This document shows, piece by piece, positions 10,201 through 18,080 of a stretch of 64,000 bases of DNA. The DNA comes from Bacteroidales bacterium (GTDB lineage: Bacteria > Bacteroidota > Bacteroidia > Bacteroidales > UBA6680). The stretch covers positions 1 through 64,000 of the forward strand of contig JAOARD010000044.1 in assembly GCA_025210735.1 (NCBI GenBank), given 5' to 3'. A program made the translations under genes and the position numbers. Below the pieces are notes generated by a model that saw only the letters and a list, made by a program, of their open reading frames with translations, made no database searches and was not told the DNA's origin. Numbering within the stretch: the stretch's first letter is position 1; each line of letters starts with the position of its first letter.

Positions 10201-11772
10201 TCCGGGACATTGTCTGAGCCACTTACAAATGGACACATAGGAGTGAGAGACGGTGCTTTTACTGTAAATCTTACAAAAACCAGATACTATTTTGATCATC
10301 ATATAGATATTATAGATAACGAGCTTATTGTTGATAATTTTGAGATTGTTGACAGTAAAGATAACTATGCTAATATAAGCGCCAGTTTAACAAATAACTA
10401 TTTTAAAGATTTTAGTATAGATGCTATTACCGGGTTTGAGAACCTTACAGTGTTGAATACTAAAGAGTGGGATAATGACTCATACTATGGAAATGTATTC
10501 CTTAGCGGAGATATGAGGGCAAAAGGTCCGGTATCAGATCTTGTTATAAGTGTTAATACAACTACAGAGAAGGGAACAGAGTTGTTTATACCACTGGGTA
10601 ATAGCGGTAATGTAATGTCTAGTAGTTTTTTATCGTTTGTTGATCGTACAAAGGATACAATAGAGTTTGCTTCGTATGACTGGGACATTGATCCACCAAG
10701 TATTGGGGTTGATATGATTGTTGATCTTGCAATAACTCCTGATGCTAAAATAAAGATTATTATAGATTCAAAGATTGGTGATGTAATTAAAGGAGAGGGA
10801 AGAGGTAATATTCATTTTGATATAAAGAAGGATGGTGATCCTAAAATGTACGGGGAGTATGTTTTTGATAAGGGTGATTATCTGTTTACTCTTCAGAATG
10901 TAATAAACAAGAAGTTTAATATAAGTAACGGAAGCAAGATTAGCTGGACAGGAGAACCAAATAATGCGCAGATTGATCTTAAGGCAGTATATGGTGTTAA
11001 GGCGTCGTTATCGCAAATCTTCCCTGAAGATTCAGCTCGTTATAGTCGTCGTATACCTGTTGATTGTGAGATTCTGATGACAGGAAACCTAAAGGCGCCG
11101 GAGGTTGCATTTAATCTTGCATTACCAACAGCCGATGCAGAGACACAGGCGCGTTTAGAGAATCTTATTAATACAGAGGAGAAACTGAATAAGCAATTTT
11201 TGTCACTTCTTGTTATAAACAGTTTCTACCCAGAAACAAATACTGTTGGCTACTCTGGTGCAACGCAGCAGTTTGGTTCAACAGGGTTAAATACCACAGC
11301 CAGTGAGTTGCTCTCTAACCAATTAAGTTTATGGTTATCGCAGATAAGTAAGGATTTTGATATTGGAGTAAACTACCGTCCGGGCGATGAGATTTCACGT
11401 GATGAGGTAGAGATAGCACTATCTACCCAGCTGCTTAATGATCGTGTAACAATAAACGGAAATGTTGATTATGGCGGAAACAGACCTAACAATCAGAATA
11501 TGGCCGGAGAATTTAATATTGAAGTTAAGGCTAATAAGAGCGGAACCATACGTTTTAAAGGGTTTAACAGAGCCAATGATCAGATGATATACCAAACAGC
11601 ACCTTATACCCAGGGAGTGGGTGTTTTTTATACCGAGGAGTTTGATACGTTTGGTGAGTTATGGCGTAAGTATAAGCGATATATGCGCAATATCTTTGTT
11701 AGTAAGAAGAAACGAGAACTTCAGGAGAAACAAGAAAAGTCTGATACATTGAAGGTTATAAAGCAGCCTTGA
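7240..11772 (+). CDS. TamB-like translocation/assembly module protein (AsmA superfamily)
   Basis: The product is about 1510 residues: one N-terminal membrane anchor (about 20-42, KILVIVVLVILSMPVSFML), a long run of repetitive beta-strand sequence and a C-terminal TamB/DUF490 domain (about 1130-1480, including KMYGEYVFDKGDYLFTL and the GSTGLNTTASELLSNQLS region). TamB-type proteins are thought to form a hydrophobic groove bridging inner and outer membranes for lipid transport or outer-membrane protein assembly. The start is uncertain: ATG 7240 is the only ATG before the anchor, but a TACCTTTG promoter element lies at 7257-7264, so initiation may occur further in at a non-ATG codon (for example ATT 7291 or GTG 7312). 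The gene is divergent from tsaD. Confidence 0.88.
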   Translation: MRGFLRTFAPNAKGIKKIHKILVIVVLVILSMPVSFMLVLSSPKFQTHLTAYVTSRVKEKTGIEINIDGVDFAFFDRLILEKMLIKDHMNDTLIYADEFRTSFSGLDFENNNYKLGNTTLNRAFIRIYRYPDYKINIREFINSLKSDDTTSVDTVTLNLLINNIEFVDSRFVYQKFNKEYKPYGMNYRDVVVSEINGNMANFEVRKDTILFRAMDLSAKEKSGLYLKNFNAEASLHEQFTKIRDAKILTDKSYADIKYLSFYHNGFRNYIHFIDSVKMDAYVNSSDVNFIDISYFSPSLQNFDYTFNMSGKVYGLVNSLKGKKVKVSLGDNTNAEASFDVRGLPAVKESFFMVDIPKASTDYGDLRDGLLVLFPTISESQLRSIAPLDSISFNGNITGFYDDIVAYGDFKTAVGNLSLDLSLKNRSTLGYSGTLSSDRLDLGTLFSKSPQLGTVAFDTKVDGNYSSENGITADTETNIKSLFFNKYDYKNITFSGLVEQEKFNGTIYCRDPNLKLNFVGAVNYSKENPAFDFNAIVTSANLHKLNLYKKDSIADLSFAMSADFTGLKFEDINGTLDFRETILNIGGRRSEIDKISLFTENTATYKKINLISDILDVNLEGDFDQGDLVNSIQNTYYKFFPSYYGRQNYTAITDSSDYFNVKANFKDLNGILKTFGSNLKIAENSSIKGGLTFEDKEVSVSGSADYIRMGSNLLRDVSFSVFGQDTTVFLKAGSKTYNYGPAFILHSPEVEMNLMPDSLNWNVRWNNTDSLKYSADIRGNVFQTKDTLGNIVTHTTFFPSEIIVSDKKWSIGNCGIDIDSTSYAFNNIKISNSKSQSVEVIGTISESSSDTLNIELNNFNFSELNIYTESKGFNVKGWINGKARLVDMYNNAAFFSDIYGNDIFINDTLVGNGQLLSRWDNDKKRIAFDLKTYRDRITPFHMFGNYKPASKEIDMNLALSGMRIHLLQSFWKDNLSDVKGLAYGSINLSGTLSEPLTNGHIGVRDGAFTVNLTKTRYYFDHHIDIIDNELIVDNFEIVDSKDNYANISASLTNNYFKDFSIDAITGFENLTVLNTKEWDNDSYYGNVFLSGDMRAKGPVSDLVISVNTTTEKGTELFIPLGNSGNVMSSSFLSFVDRTKDTIEFASYDWDIDPPSIGVDMIVDLAITPDAKIKIIIDSKIGDVIKGEGRGNIHFDIKKDGDPKMYGEYVFDKGDYLFTLQNVINKKFNISNGSKISWTGEPNNAQIDLKAVYGVKASLSQIFPEDSARYSRRIPVDCEILMTGNLKAPEVAFNLALPTADAETQARLENLINTEEKLNKQFLSLLVINSFYPETNTVGYSGATQQFGSTGLNTTASELLSNQLSLWLSQISKDFDIGVNYRPGDEISRDEVEIALSTQLLNDRVTINGNVDYGGNRPNNQNMAGEFNIEVKANKSGTIRFKGFNRANDQMIYQTAPYTQGVGVFYTEEFDTFGELWRKYKRYMRNIFVSKKKRELQEKQEKSDTLKVIKQP
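7257..7282. promoter_or_regulatory. Face-to-face TACCTTTG elements between tsaD and the tamB-like gene
   Basis: TACCTTTG on the plus strand (7257-7264) and TACCTTTG on the minus strand (7275-7282) form a near-palindrome of 26 bp. Both match the -7 element TAnnTTTG, and TACCTTTGC is a very common form in Bacteroidota. Predicted starts near 7268-7271 would serve tsaD leftward and the tamB-like gene rightward. The rightward one lies inside the first codons of the longest tamB-like frame. Confidence 0.55.
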
Positions 11773-11777
11773 CAACT

Positions 11778-11803
11778 TATCAAATTATCTGGATATTTTG
11801 ATA
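11778..11803 (+). repeat. Imperfect palindrome after the tamB-like gene
   Basis: TATCAAATTATC and GATATTTTGATA form a 12-bp stem with one mismatch and a 2-base centre, 5 bp past the stop. The following eight bases are As, so it is not a standard terminator for the plus strand; it could still end the transcript or bind a regulator of nhaD. Confidence 0.45.
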
Positions 11804-11855
11804 AAAAAAATTGTAATTAAGATTAATTCCATGCCTTTTTAGGCATAATTATTTA

Positions 11856-11863
11856 TACTTTTG
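11856..11863 (+). promoter_or_regulatory. -7 element for nhaD
   Basis: TACTTTTG matches TAnnTTTG and would start transcription near 11870, giving a leader of about 35 nt before the nhaD ATG. Confidence 0.55.
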
Positions 11864-11905
11864 CCCGGTCAAAAAACTAATTAATTCTTTTTTTAAAATT
11901 TAGGT

Positions 11906-13285
11906 ATGTTTTTATTAATTGTACTAGTGTTTGTTCTAGGCTATGCTGCTATAGCTTTGGAGCACCCACTACGTGTAGACAAGGCCGCAACGGCTTTGAT
12001 TATAGGAATGGTAACCTGGGCCATGTATGTCCTTTTTTCTGAGGATATTCTGAGTTTGGGTTTGAATGAGGCGTGGGTTTCATTATCTAAAAGTGTTTCT
12101 GCTGTAGCGCATGATCCAATGCATTTTGTAAAGCATGAGCTAGAGCACCACCTTATTGAGATAGCTGAAATCCTTTTCTTTTTGTTGGGAGCAATGACAA
12201 TTGTAGAAGTTGTTGACAGACATGGTGGTTTTAAGATTATTACTGACAAGATCAGAACAAAGAACAAAGTGAAATTGTTGTGGATCTTTAGTGTTCTAAC
12301 CTTTTTTATGTCAGCTGCTTTAGACAATCTTACAACTACTATTGTAATGTTGGCGTTGTTACGTAAAATTATTGCTGATAAAGAGACCAGATGGATGTAT
12401 GCAGCAATGGTTGTACTGGCTTCTAATTCAGGAGGTGCGTGGTCACCTATAGGCGATGTTACAACAATTATGCTTTGGATTGGTGAGCAGGTATCTGCAC
12501 AGGGTATAATTGTAGATACATTTCTACCTAGTCTTGTAAATATGTTGGTTCCGGTAATAATAATGAGTTTCTTTATGAAAGGAGAGATTGCATCGCCGGA
12601 GATTAAATCTAAAGATGATGGTGATATGGAGAAACTTACATCTAAAGAGCGTAATATTCTTTTCTTTGTAGGTATTGTTTCGCTTCTGTTTGTACCGGTA
12701 TTTAAATCGGTTACTCACCTGCCTCCGTATGTTGGTATGTTGCTTGGTTTGGGTAATATCTGGCTTGTTACAGAGGTTATGCACAGGAATAAATCTGCAA
12801 AGTTCAAGCAGAAGTATAGTGTTGTTGCAATAATAAAGCATGTTGATGTTGCAACAGTGTTCTTTTTTCTTGGTATTCTTACGGCTGTATCTGCACTTCA
12901 GTCGGCTGGTCATCTGTCGTTATTAGCAGATTTCCTTGATCAGAAATTGGGTAATATATATGCTATAAACCTTGTTGTTGGTGTGTTATCAGCAATAGTA
13001 GATAATGTTCCTCTGGTTGCAGGTGCAATGGGTATGTATGATATTGCTCCTGCTGATGCCACAGGATATCTGGCTGAGTTTGTTCATGATGGTAATTTCT
13101 GGAAATTCCTTGCTTATTGTGCAGGAACAGGTGGTAGTATACTTATTATTGGTTCAGCTGCGGGAGTTGCTGCAATGGGTATTGAGAAGATAGATTTTAT
13201 CTGGTATGTTAAAAGAGTATCTTTACTTGCTTTAACAGGGTATATTGGTGGAGCTATAACGTATTATGTAATCCACGTTTTATAA
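11906..13285 (+). CDS. nhaD: Na+/H+ antiporter NhaD
   Basis: The 459-residue inner-membrane protein has about 12 hydrophobic segments and the signatures of the NhaD branch of the ArsB/NhaD superfamily: ALDNLTTTIVM (about 134-144), SNSGGAWSPIGDVTT (about 173-187), SAIVDNVPLVAGAMGMY (about 360-376) and GTGGSILIIGSAAG. The paired DN-(L/V) half-motifs come from the inverted repeat architecture. It exchanges Na+ or Li+ for H+, which suits a marine or saline habitat, though that is inference. It forms a single unit with its own promoter and a strong terminator. Confidence 0.95.
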   Translation: MFLLIVLVFVLGYAAIALEHPLRVDKAATALIIGMVTWAMYVLFSEDILSLGLNEAWVSLSKSVSAVAHDPMHFVKHELEHHLIEIAEILFFLLGAMTIVEVVDRHGGFKIITDKIRTKNKVKLLWIFSVLTFFMSAALDNLTTTIVMLALLRKIIADKETRWMYAAMVVLASNSGGAWSPIGDVTTIMLWIGEQVSAQGIIVDTFLPSLVNMLVPVIIMSFFMKGEIASPEIKSKDDGDMEKLTSKERNILFFVGIVSLLFVPVFKSVTHLPPYVGMLLGLGNIWLVTEVMHRNKSAKFKQKYSVVAIIKHVDVATVFFFLGILTAVSALQSAGHLSLLADFLDQKLGNIYAINLVVGVLSAIVDNVPLVAGAMGMYDIAPADATGYLAEFVHDGNFWKFLAYCAGTGGSILIIGSAAGVAAMGIEKIDFIWYVKRVSLLALTGYIGGAITYYVIHVL

Positions 13286-13306
13286 CTATAAATGTAATTT
13301 TACAGA

Positions 13307-13345
13307 AACGAGATATAATATTAAATGTTGTATCTCGTTTTTTTT
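13307..13345 (+). terminator. Rho-independent terminator after nhaD
   Basis: AACGAGATATAA pairs with TTGTATCTCGTT (one G-U) across a 9-base loop, followed by a run of Ts, 22 bp past the nhaD stop. Confidence 0.9.
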
Positions 13346-13346
13346 A

Positions 13347-13354
13347 TATCTTCG
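13347..13354 (+). promoter_or_regulatory. Possible -7 element for exbB-exbD-tonB
   Basis: TATCTTCG differs from TAnnTTTG at one base and lies 28 bp before the exbB-like ATG, just after the nhaD terminator. The same TATCTTC form precedes rfbA in this window. Confidence 0.45.
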
Positions 13355-13381
13355 TTTTTAATTGTCTAATAATATTTAATT

Positions 13382-14068
13382 ATGCTTTTTCAAATAACAG
13401 TTGATAGTTTAGAGACTATGCAGAATTCAGGAGCGGGAGAAATATCACTAAAGTGGTGGGAGATGGCTCTGAAAGGTGGTTGGATTATGTTGCCGATTCT
13501 GGCACTTTCTGTAGTTGCCATATTTATTTTTATTGATAGATATATGGCTATTATTAAAGCTCAGAAAGTAGATCAGAATTTTATGCATAGAATAAAGGAG
13601 TATATACATGAAGGTAGAATAGATTCTGCTTTATCATTGTGTAGATCTACAGATAATCCGGTTTCAAAGATGATTGAGAAGGGGATAATGAGAATAGGAC
13701 ACCCGATAAATGATGTAACTACTGCTATTGAGAATGTAGGTAAACTTGAGGTTTATAAACTTGAGAAGAATCTTCCTACACTAGCAACAGTATCAGGAGC
13801 TGCTCCTATGATTGGTTTCCTTGGAACTGTAATTGGTATGATTAAAGCATTCTATGATATGTCGCAGGTTGCAGGTGGAAATGTTAATATTCAGTTGCTT
13901 TCTGATGGTATTTATACAGCTATGGTAACAACGGTAGCAGGACTTATGGTTGGTATTGTTGCATATTTGGCATACAATATGCTTACAGCTAAGGTAGAGA
14001 AGATAGTGTTTAAGCTTGAGGCTACAACTACTGAGTTTATGGATCTGCTTAACGAACCTGTTAAATAG
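13382..14068 (+). CDS. exbB: MotA/TolQ/ExbB proton channel protein
   Basis: The 228-residue protein has three hydrophobic segments (about 32-55, 130-155 and 175-198) with the conserved APMIGFLGTVIGMIKAF and YTAMVTTVAGLMVGIVAY regions of ExbB/TolQ. With ExbD it forms the proton-driven motor of the inner membrane that energises TonB. It starts a three-gene operon: exbD begins 6 bp after its stop and the tonB-like gene 11 bp after exbD. TolQ is an alternative name, but no tolB or pal is nearby, so an ExbB-type role is preferred. Confidence 0.93.
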   Translation: MLFQITVDSLETMQNSGAGEISLKWWEMALKGGWIMLPILALSVVAIFIFIDRYMAIIKAQKVDQNFMHRIKEYIHEGRIDSALSLCRSTDNPVSKMIEKGIMRIGHPINDVTTAIENVGKLEVYKLEKNLPTLATVSGAAPMIGFLGTVIGMIKAFYDMSQVAGGNVNIQLLSDGIYTAMVTTVAGLMVGIVAYLAYNMLTAKVEKIVFKLEATTTEFMDLLNEPVK

Positions 14069-14074
14069 AGTATT

Positions 14075-14473
14075 ATGGCTATTAAACCAAAAAATAAAGT
14101 AAGTACACAGTTTAGTATGTCTGGTATGACAGACATTGTTTTTCTGTTGTTGATCTTCTTTATGGTTACATCAACCATGATAAATCCGAATGCGCTGAAG
14201 TTATTATTACCTCAGAGTGATAATCAGGTTTCTGGTAAGCGATCAACCACAGTGTCTATAACAAAAGATTTACGTTTTTATGTAGAGGACAGAGAGGTTA
14301 ATATTGCTGATCTTGAGATAAACTTGCAGGATAAGCTTATGAACTCTAAAGAGCCGGTTGTTTCATTACACGTTGATAAAAGTGTGCCAATGGAGCAGGT
14401 TGTTAGAGTAATGAATATAGCCAAGAACAATAAGTATAAGCTTGTATTAGCTACTTCTCCGGGACGTAAATAG
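14075..14473 (+). CDS. exbD: ExbD/TolR biopolymer transport protein
   Basis: The 132-residue protein has a short cytoplasmic N-terminus, one membrane helix (about 18-36) with the proton-carrying Asp20 in MTDIVFLLLIFFMV, and a periplasmic domain ending in A...PGRK. These are the standard features of ExbD/TolR. It lies between exbB and tonB and is probably translated as part of one message. Confidence 0.93.
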   Translation: MAIKPKNKVSTQFSMSGMTDIVFLLLIFFMVTSTMINPNALKLLLPQSDNQVSGKRSTTVSITKDLRFYVEDREVNIADLEINLQDKLMNSKEPVVSLHVDKSVPMEQVVRVMNIAKNNKYKLVLATSPGRK

Positions 14474-14484
14474 GAGACAGACTT

Positions 14485-15312
14485 ATGATTGAATTTATTA
14501 AGAGACATAAAGAGGGTATAATTGCAACAATCCTTTTTCACCTGATTGTTTTTCTTATAATGATCTCTTTTGGTTTATCAATACCGCTTCCGCTACCTGC
14601 AGAGGAGGGTATAATGATTGATTTTGGCGATGCAAGCAATGGTGCAGGAGTAAGTGTTGAACGCAAAGTTCAGGTACCAAAAGCTGTTAAGCAGCCAAAA
14701 GTAGAAGAACCACAAGAGAAGATTGAAGAGACCAATATGACTCAGGATTTTGAAGATGCTCCGGTTATAGAGAAGAAGAAAGAGCAAAAGAAGGAGAAGA
14801 AGAAACCTGTTGAGAAACCTAAAAAGAAGCCAGATCCAAAACCAGACCCAAAGCCCGATCCGGAACCTGTTAAAGAGGAGCCAAAGGTTAATACCAATGC
14901 GCTGTTCCCTGGAAAGAAAGATAATAATAGCACAGCTAAAAGTGTTGATGAGGGAAAGACATATAAAGGAGGAAATCAAGGGGTAAAAAGTGGTGAAGTA
15001 GGAGTTGGTCAGTATGACGGTAAAAAGAGTGGTGGTAATGGTGTTGACTTTGATCTGGAAGGTAGAAGTTATGTAAATCTTACTAAGCCATCGTATAAAA
15101 CCGATGATTATGGTACTGTTGTAGTTGAGATAATGGTTAACAGAGAAGGCGTTGTAACAGAGGCTCGTCCTGGTGTGAGAGGAACAACTGTTAACTCTGT
15201 AGTACTGTTTAATGCTGCTAAGAAAGCTGCTCTGAAATCGAGGTTTAACAGAAAACCCGGAGCTCCGGCATTTCAGAAAGGTACAATAACCTATGTGTTT
15301 AAGGTACAGTAA
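14485..15312 (+). CDS. tonB: TonB-family energy transducer
   Basis: The 275-residue protein has an N-terminal helix anchor (about 12-32) after IKRHKEG, a charged and proline-rich periplasm-spanning stretch (about 60-135, with KPDPKPDPKPDPEP repeats) and a C-terminal TonB fold (about 195-275, YGTVVVEIMVNREGVV ... FKVQ). It carries energy from the ExbBD motor to outer-membrane TonB-dependent receptors. No receptor gene is adjacent. A terminator follows 22 bp later. Confidence 0.92.
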   Translation: MIEFIKRHKEGIIATILFHLIVFLIMISFGLSIPLPLPAEEGIMIDFGDASNGAGVSVERKVQVPKAVKQPKVEEPQEKIEETNMTQDFEDAPVIEKKKEQKKEKKKPVEKPKKKPDPKPDPKPDPEPVKEEPKVNTNALFPGKKDNNSTAKSVDEGKTYKGGNQGVKSGEVGVGQYDGKKSGGNGVDFDLEGRSYVNLTKPSYKTDDYGTVVVEIMVNREGVVTEARPGVRGTTVNSVVLFNAAKKAALKSRFNRKPGAPAFQKGTITYVFKVQ

Positions 15313-15334
15313 CAGTTATAATAATATACTATAT

Positions 15335-15367
15335 AAGAGGTTAGCTTGAAGCTGACCTCTTTTTTTG
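15335..15367 (+). terminator. Terminator after tonB, overlapping the end of the opposite kinase gene
   Basis: AAGAGGTTAGC pairs with GCTGACCTCTT around TTGAA, followed by seven Ts. The stop codon of the minus-strand kinase (15341-15343) lies inside the stem, so the hairpin probably separates both convergent genes. Confidence 0.88.
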
Positions 15368-18079
15368 TGGTATTGTAAAGTAGAATGTTGTTCCTGTACC
15401 AACCTTACTCTCAACCCATATCTTACCACCATGTTTCTGAATAAATTCCTGACACAGTATAAGTCCTAAACCAGTACCTTTTTCGTTATTTGTACCTTTG
15501 GTAGAGTAACTTTCATCTATCCTGAACAACTTATCAATATTCTCCTCTGGTATTCCAATACCAGTATCAGCAATCGACATCTGAATATTACCGTTGTATA
15601 TCTCCTTGGCATTTATTGTAATCAGACCTTCCGGTTTAGAGAATTTAATGGCATTTGATACCAGATTCCGTATAATTGTATTTATCATGTTGGCATCAGC
15701 TGTCATAACAAGATCTTTAGCTATATCTGTTTTTAATTTCAGATTCTTATCTTTTACCATAGCTTGCAGACCTTTTTTTATGTCTTTAGCCATATCAGAA
15801 ATATTGAATGTAGTAGGAGCAAACTCAATCTCGCCTGTTTGTGTTTTAGACCATTCAAGGAGATTACTAAGCAGTTGTAATCCATGTTTCGAGGAGTCGC
15901 CCATAATCTTTGCAAACGATGCCGATTTAGAGTAATCGCCATGACTGATATACTTAATAAGCAGTTCGCTGAAACCAATAAGTGTATTAAACGGATTCTT
16001 TAGGTCGTGTGCAATAATAGAGAAGAACTTATCTTTTGTATTATTTATTACCTGTAGCTCTTTTTCACTATCCTTTAATATATTTTCTGTATTAACCCTC
16101 TCTGTAATATCATTTAGTGCATTAATTCTACCCTGTAATTCGCCTGAGGAGTTATAGAACGGAGCTTTATATTGCATAAATATTCGCTCATTACCATTGC
16201 TTATATATTTGGTCTCGTAACTTATTGTTGAGTCTATATTAACAGAGTTTGAACCATTTGTAATATCAGGGAAAAATCTTGTCACTTTCTTTCCCATAAC
16301 TTCATGTTTATTCTTTGATACCAGTGTGGTAAAGGCTTTATTACAGCCAATTAATATACCTTGATTATCCTCATGGAAGATAGGTATAGGAATACTCTCA
16401 AGAAGAGTGTTGAGGAATATTTTTGTCTCTTCAATTTTTCGTTCAGCATTATTTAATTCGGTTACATCATGCCCAACCCATATAATTGTATCATCAGATA
16501 TCTTAAACCCTCTCCACAGATGATACACTTCTCGGTTATCATTAAAAACAATCTTTTTTACTTCTATATTTTCGCTAATATCAAATAGAATTTCAGCCGA
16601 TTGTTCTGAAATAACTTTTTTCAGGATATTATTAATTGTGGTCTCTTTATTAAGAACATCTTCTTTCTTTAAGCCTAATCCTGTTTCGCAATGTATATTC
16701 CACGATTTTATGATTCTGTTGTTATCTGTGCTCAGAATCATAATAGGTGCATTATCAATTATGGTGTTAAACTTCTTTTCACTTATAGCAAGTGATTCAA
16801 CATTCTTCATATGTTCAGCAAACAGATAATCAATAGATTCAGATAGTTTCTTTACTTCAGCAATTGTATATCTGTTATTTTTCTCTTCGTCTTTTGATCT
16901 GTTAAGGGAATTAAACAGGTTATTATTGAGTATTCTGAAATTGTTCTGTATCTGTACATTAATTTTCTTTAACGATCGCATTGTAAACATTACTCCAATG
17001 CTTATAGATATCAATATTATAACCAGTTTATATATTATATTTAAACTACCACGCGATCGTTTACTGCGCTCTATAGCCTTCAGGTTTGTTCCGTCGTCCC
17101 ATGCACCAATTATCCAGTCCCACTTCTTAAAAGCCTTTACATACGACATTATCTTTACATCCTTTGCCTCTGGGGTAAATTTCCAGAAATACTCCATAAA
17201 TCCGCCATCCTCTTTAGCAGCAGCCTCTTTTTCAAGCTCAAAAATATTTGTTCCTTCAATATCGGTAAGGTTATTTATGTAGTCTCCTTTTTTATATACT
17301 GGTGAGTGAATCAGTAATGCTTTACCACTAAAATGATTAATAAACAGGTTGTATTTTCCTGACGACGACATTGTCTCAACCCACTCAATTGCTTTATCCT
17401 TAATATCCTCTTCAAACTCATGACGGTATTCACCAATACCAATGTACCAATTGTAGGTATCAAATCTTTTAAGAAAAGCTGTTTTAGGATACGATCTGTT
17501 CAAAGGATCTCCGGCTTTAGACCATGAATACTCAATAAAAGCTTCGTCACCTGCTTTCATCAACTCTATCTCTTCTCTTATAACATACTTTCCTGTATTA
17601 TCCTGTAAGTCTATAATATTTTTATCTTCAAAGTCAGGAGTAATAGGATGCATTATTGAATAACCATTCATATCAATTACAAACAGATATCCTCTGCCAT
17701 TGAAATATCTAAGTGGTCTTAACGACTCTTTTATAAGTGATTTTACCTGATTCTCAGTTAATTTATCCTTGTTCTTTTCGTATATATTATTAGCCATACT
17801 CCAGGCATTGTACAAGTTTCTTTTCAGAGCTACACGCATCTGTGCCTCAGTAGTATTGCTTAAATGATTAATATATGCTATGGTATTGTTAACCTCTGTT
17901 TTAATAATCTCCTTTTTGTTCTCAATATGAAGTTTTTTCTCAAATGAGAGGTCGTTTCGGTATCTGATATACTCAGAAATTACAATTGTAACACATACGC
18001 ATACAACTGCATAAATTGCTGATTTAAAATAGAATTTATTGTATATTGACGATATAGCTTTTCTTTTAAATTTTGCCAT
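15341..18079 (-). CDS. Cache-PAS-PAS sensor histidine kinase
   Basis: The 912-residue protein has a membrane helix (about 17-38), a large extracytoplasmic sensor with two similar Cache-type units (LRPLRYFNGRGYLFVID at about 115 and the W.WIIGAWDDGTN unit ending near 320), a second helix (about 335-358), two PAS domains (about 425-540 and 550-665), a dimerisation/phosphoacceptor helix with His691 in SIIAHDLKNPF, and a HATPase domain with N box NLVSNAIKFS, DTGIGI and GTGLGL. It should autophosphorylate on sensing a small ligand. No response regulator is encoded beside it. It starts 1 bp after the stop of its paralogue, so the two are co-translated and may form heterodimers. Confidence 0.92.
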   Translation of the reverse strand: MAKFKRKAISSIYNKFYFKSAIYAVVCVCVTIVISEYIRYRNDLSFEKKLHIENKKEIIKTEVNNTIAYINHLSNTTEAQMRVALKRNLYNAWSMANNIYEKNKDKLTENQVKSLIKESLRPLRYFNGRGYLFVIDMNGYSIMHPITPDFEDKNIIDLQDNTGKYVIREEIELMKAGDEAFIEYSWSKAGDPLNRSYPKTAFLKRFDTYNWYIGIGEYRHEFEEDIKDKAIEWVETMSSSGKYNLFINHFSGKALLIHSPVYKKGDYINNLTDIEGTNIFELEKEAAAKEDGGFMEYFWKFTPEAKDVKIMSYVKAFKKWDWIIGAWDDGTNLKAIERSKRSRGSLNIIYKLVIILISISIGVMFTMRSLKKINVQIQNNFRILNNNLFNSLNRSKDEEKNNRYTIAEVKKLSESIDYLFAEHMKNVESLAISEKKFNTIIDNAPIMILSTDNNRIIKSWNIHCETGLGLKKEDVLNKETTINNILKKVISEQSAEILFDISENIEVKKIVFNDNREVYHLWRGFKISDDTIIWVGHDVTELNNAERKIEETKIFLNTLLESIPIPIFHEDNQGILIGCNKAFTTLVSKNKHEVMGKKVTRFFPDITNGSNSVNIDSTISYETKYISNGNERIFMQYKAPFYNSSGELQGRINALNDITERVNTENILKDSEKELQVINNTKDKFFSIIAHDLKNPFNTLIGFSELLIKYISHGDYSKSASFAKIMGDSSKHGLQLLSNLLEWSKTQTGEIEFAPTTFNISDMAKDIKKGLQAMVKDKNLKLKTDIAKDLVMTADANMINTIIRNLVSNAIKFSKPEGLITINAKEIYNGNIQMSIADTGIGIPEENIDKLFRIDESYSTKGTNNEKGTGLGLILCQEFIQKHGGKIWVESKVGTGTTFYFTIPQKKRSASS

Positions 18080-18080
18080 C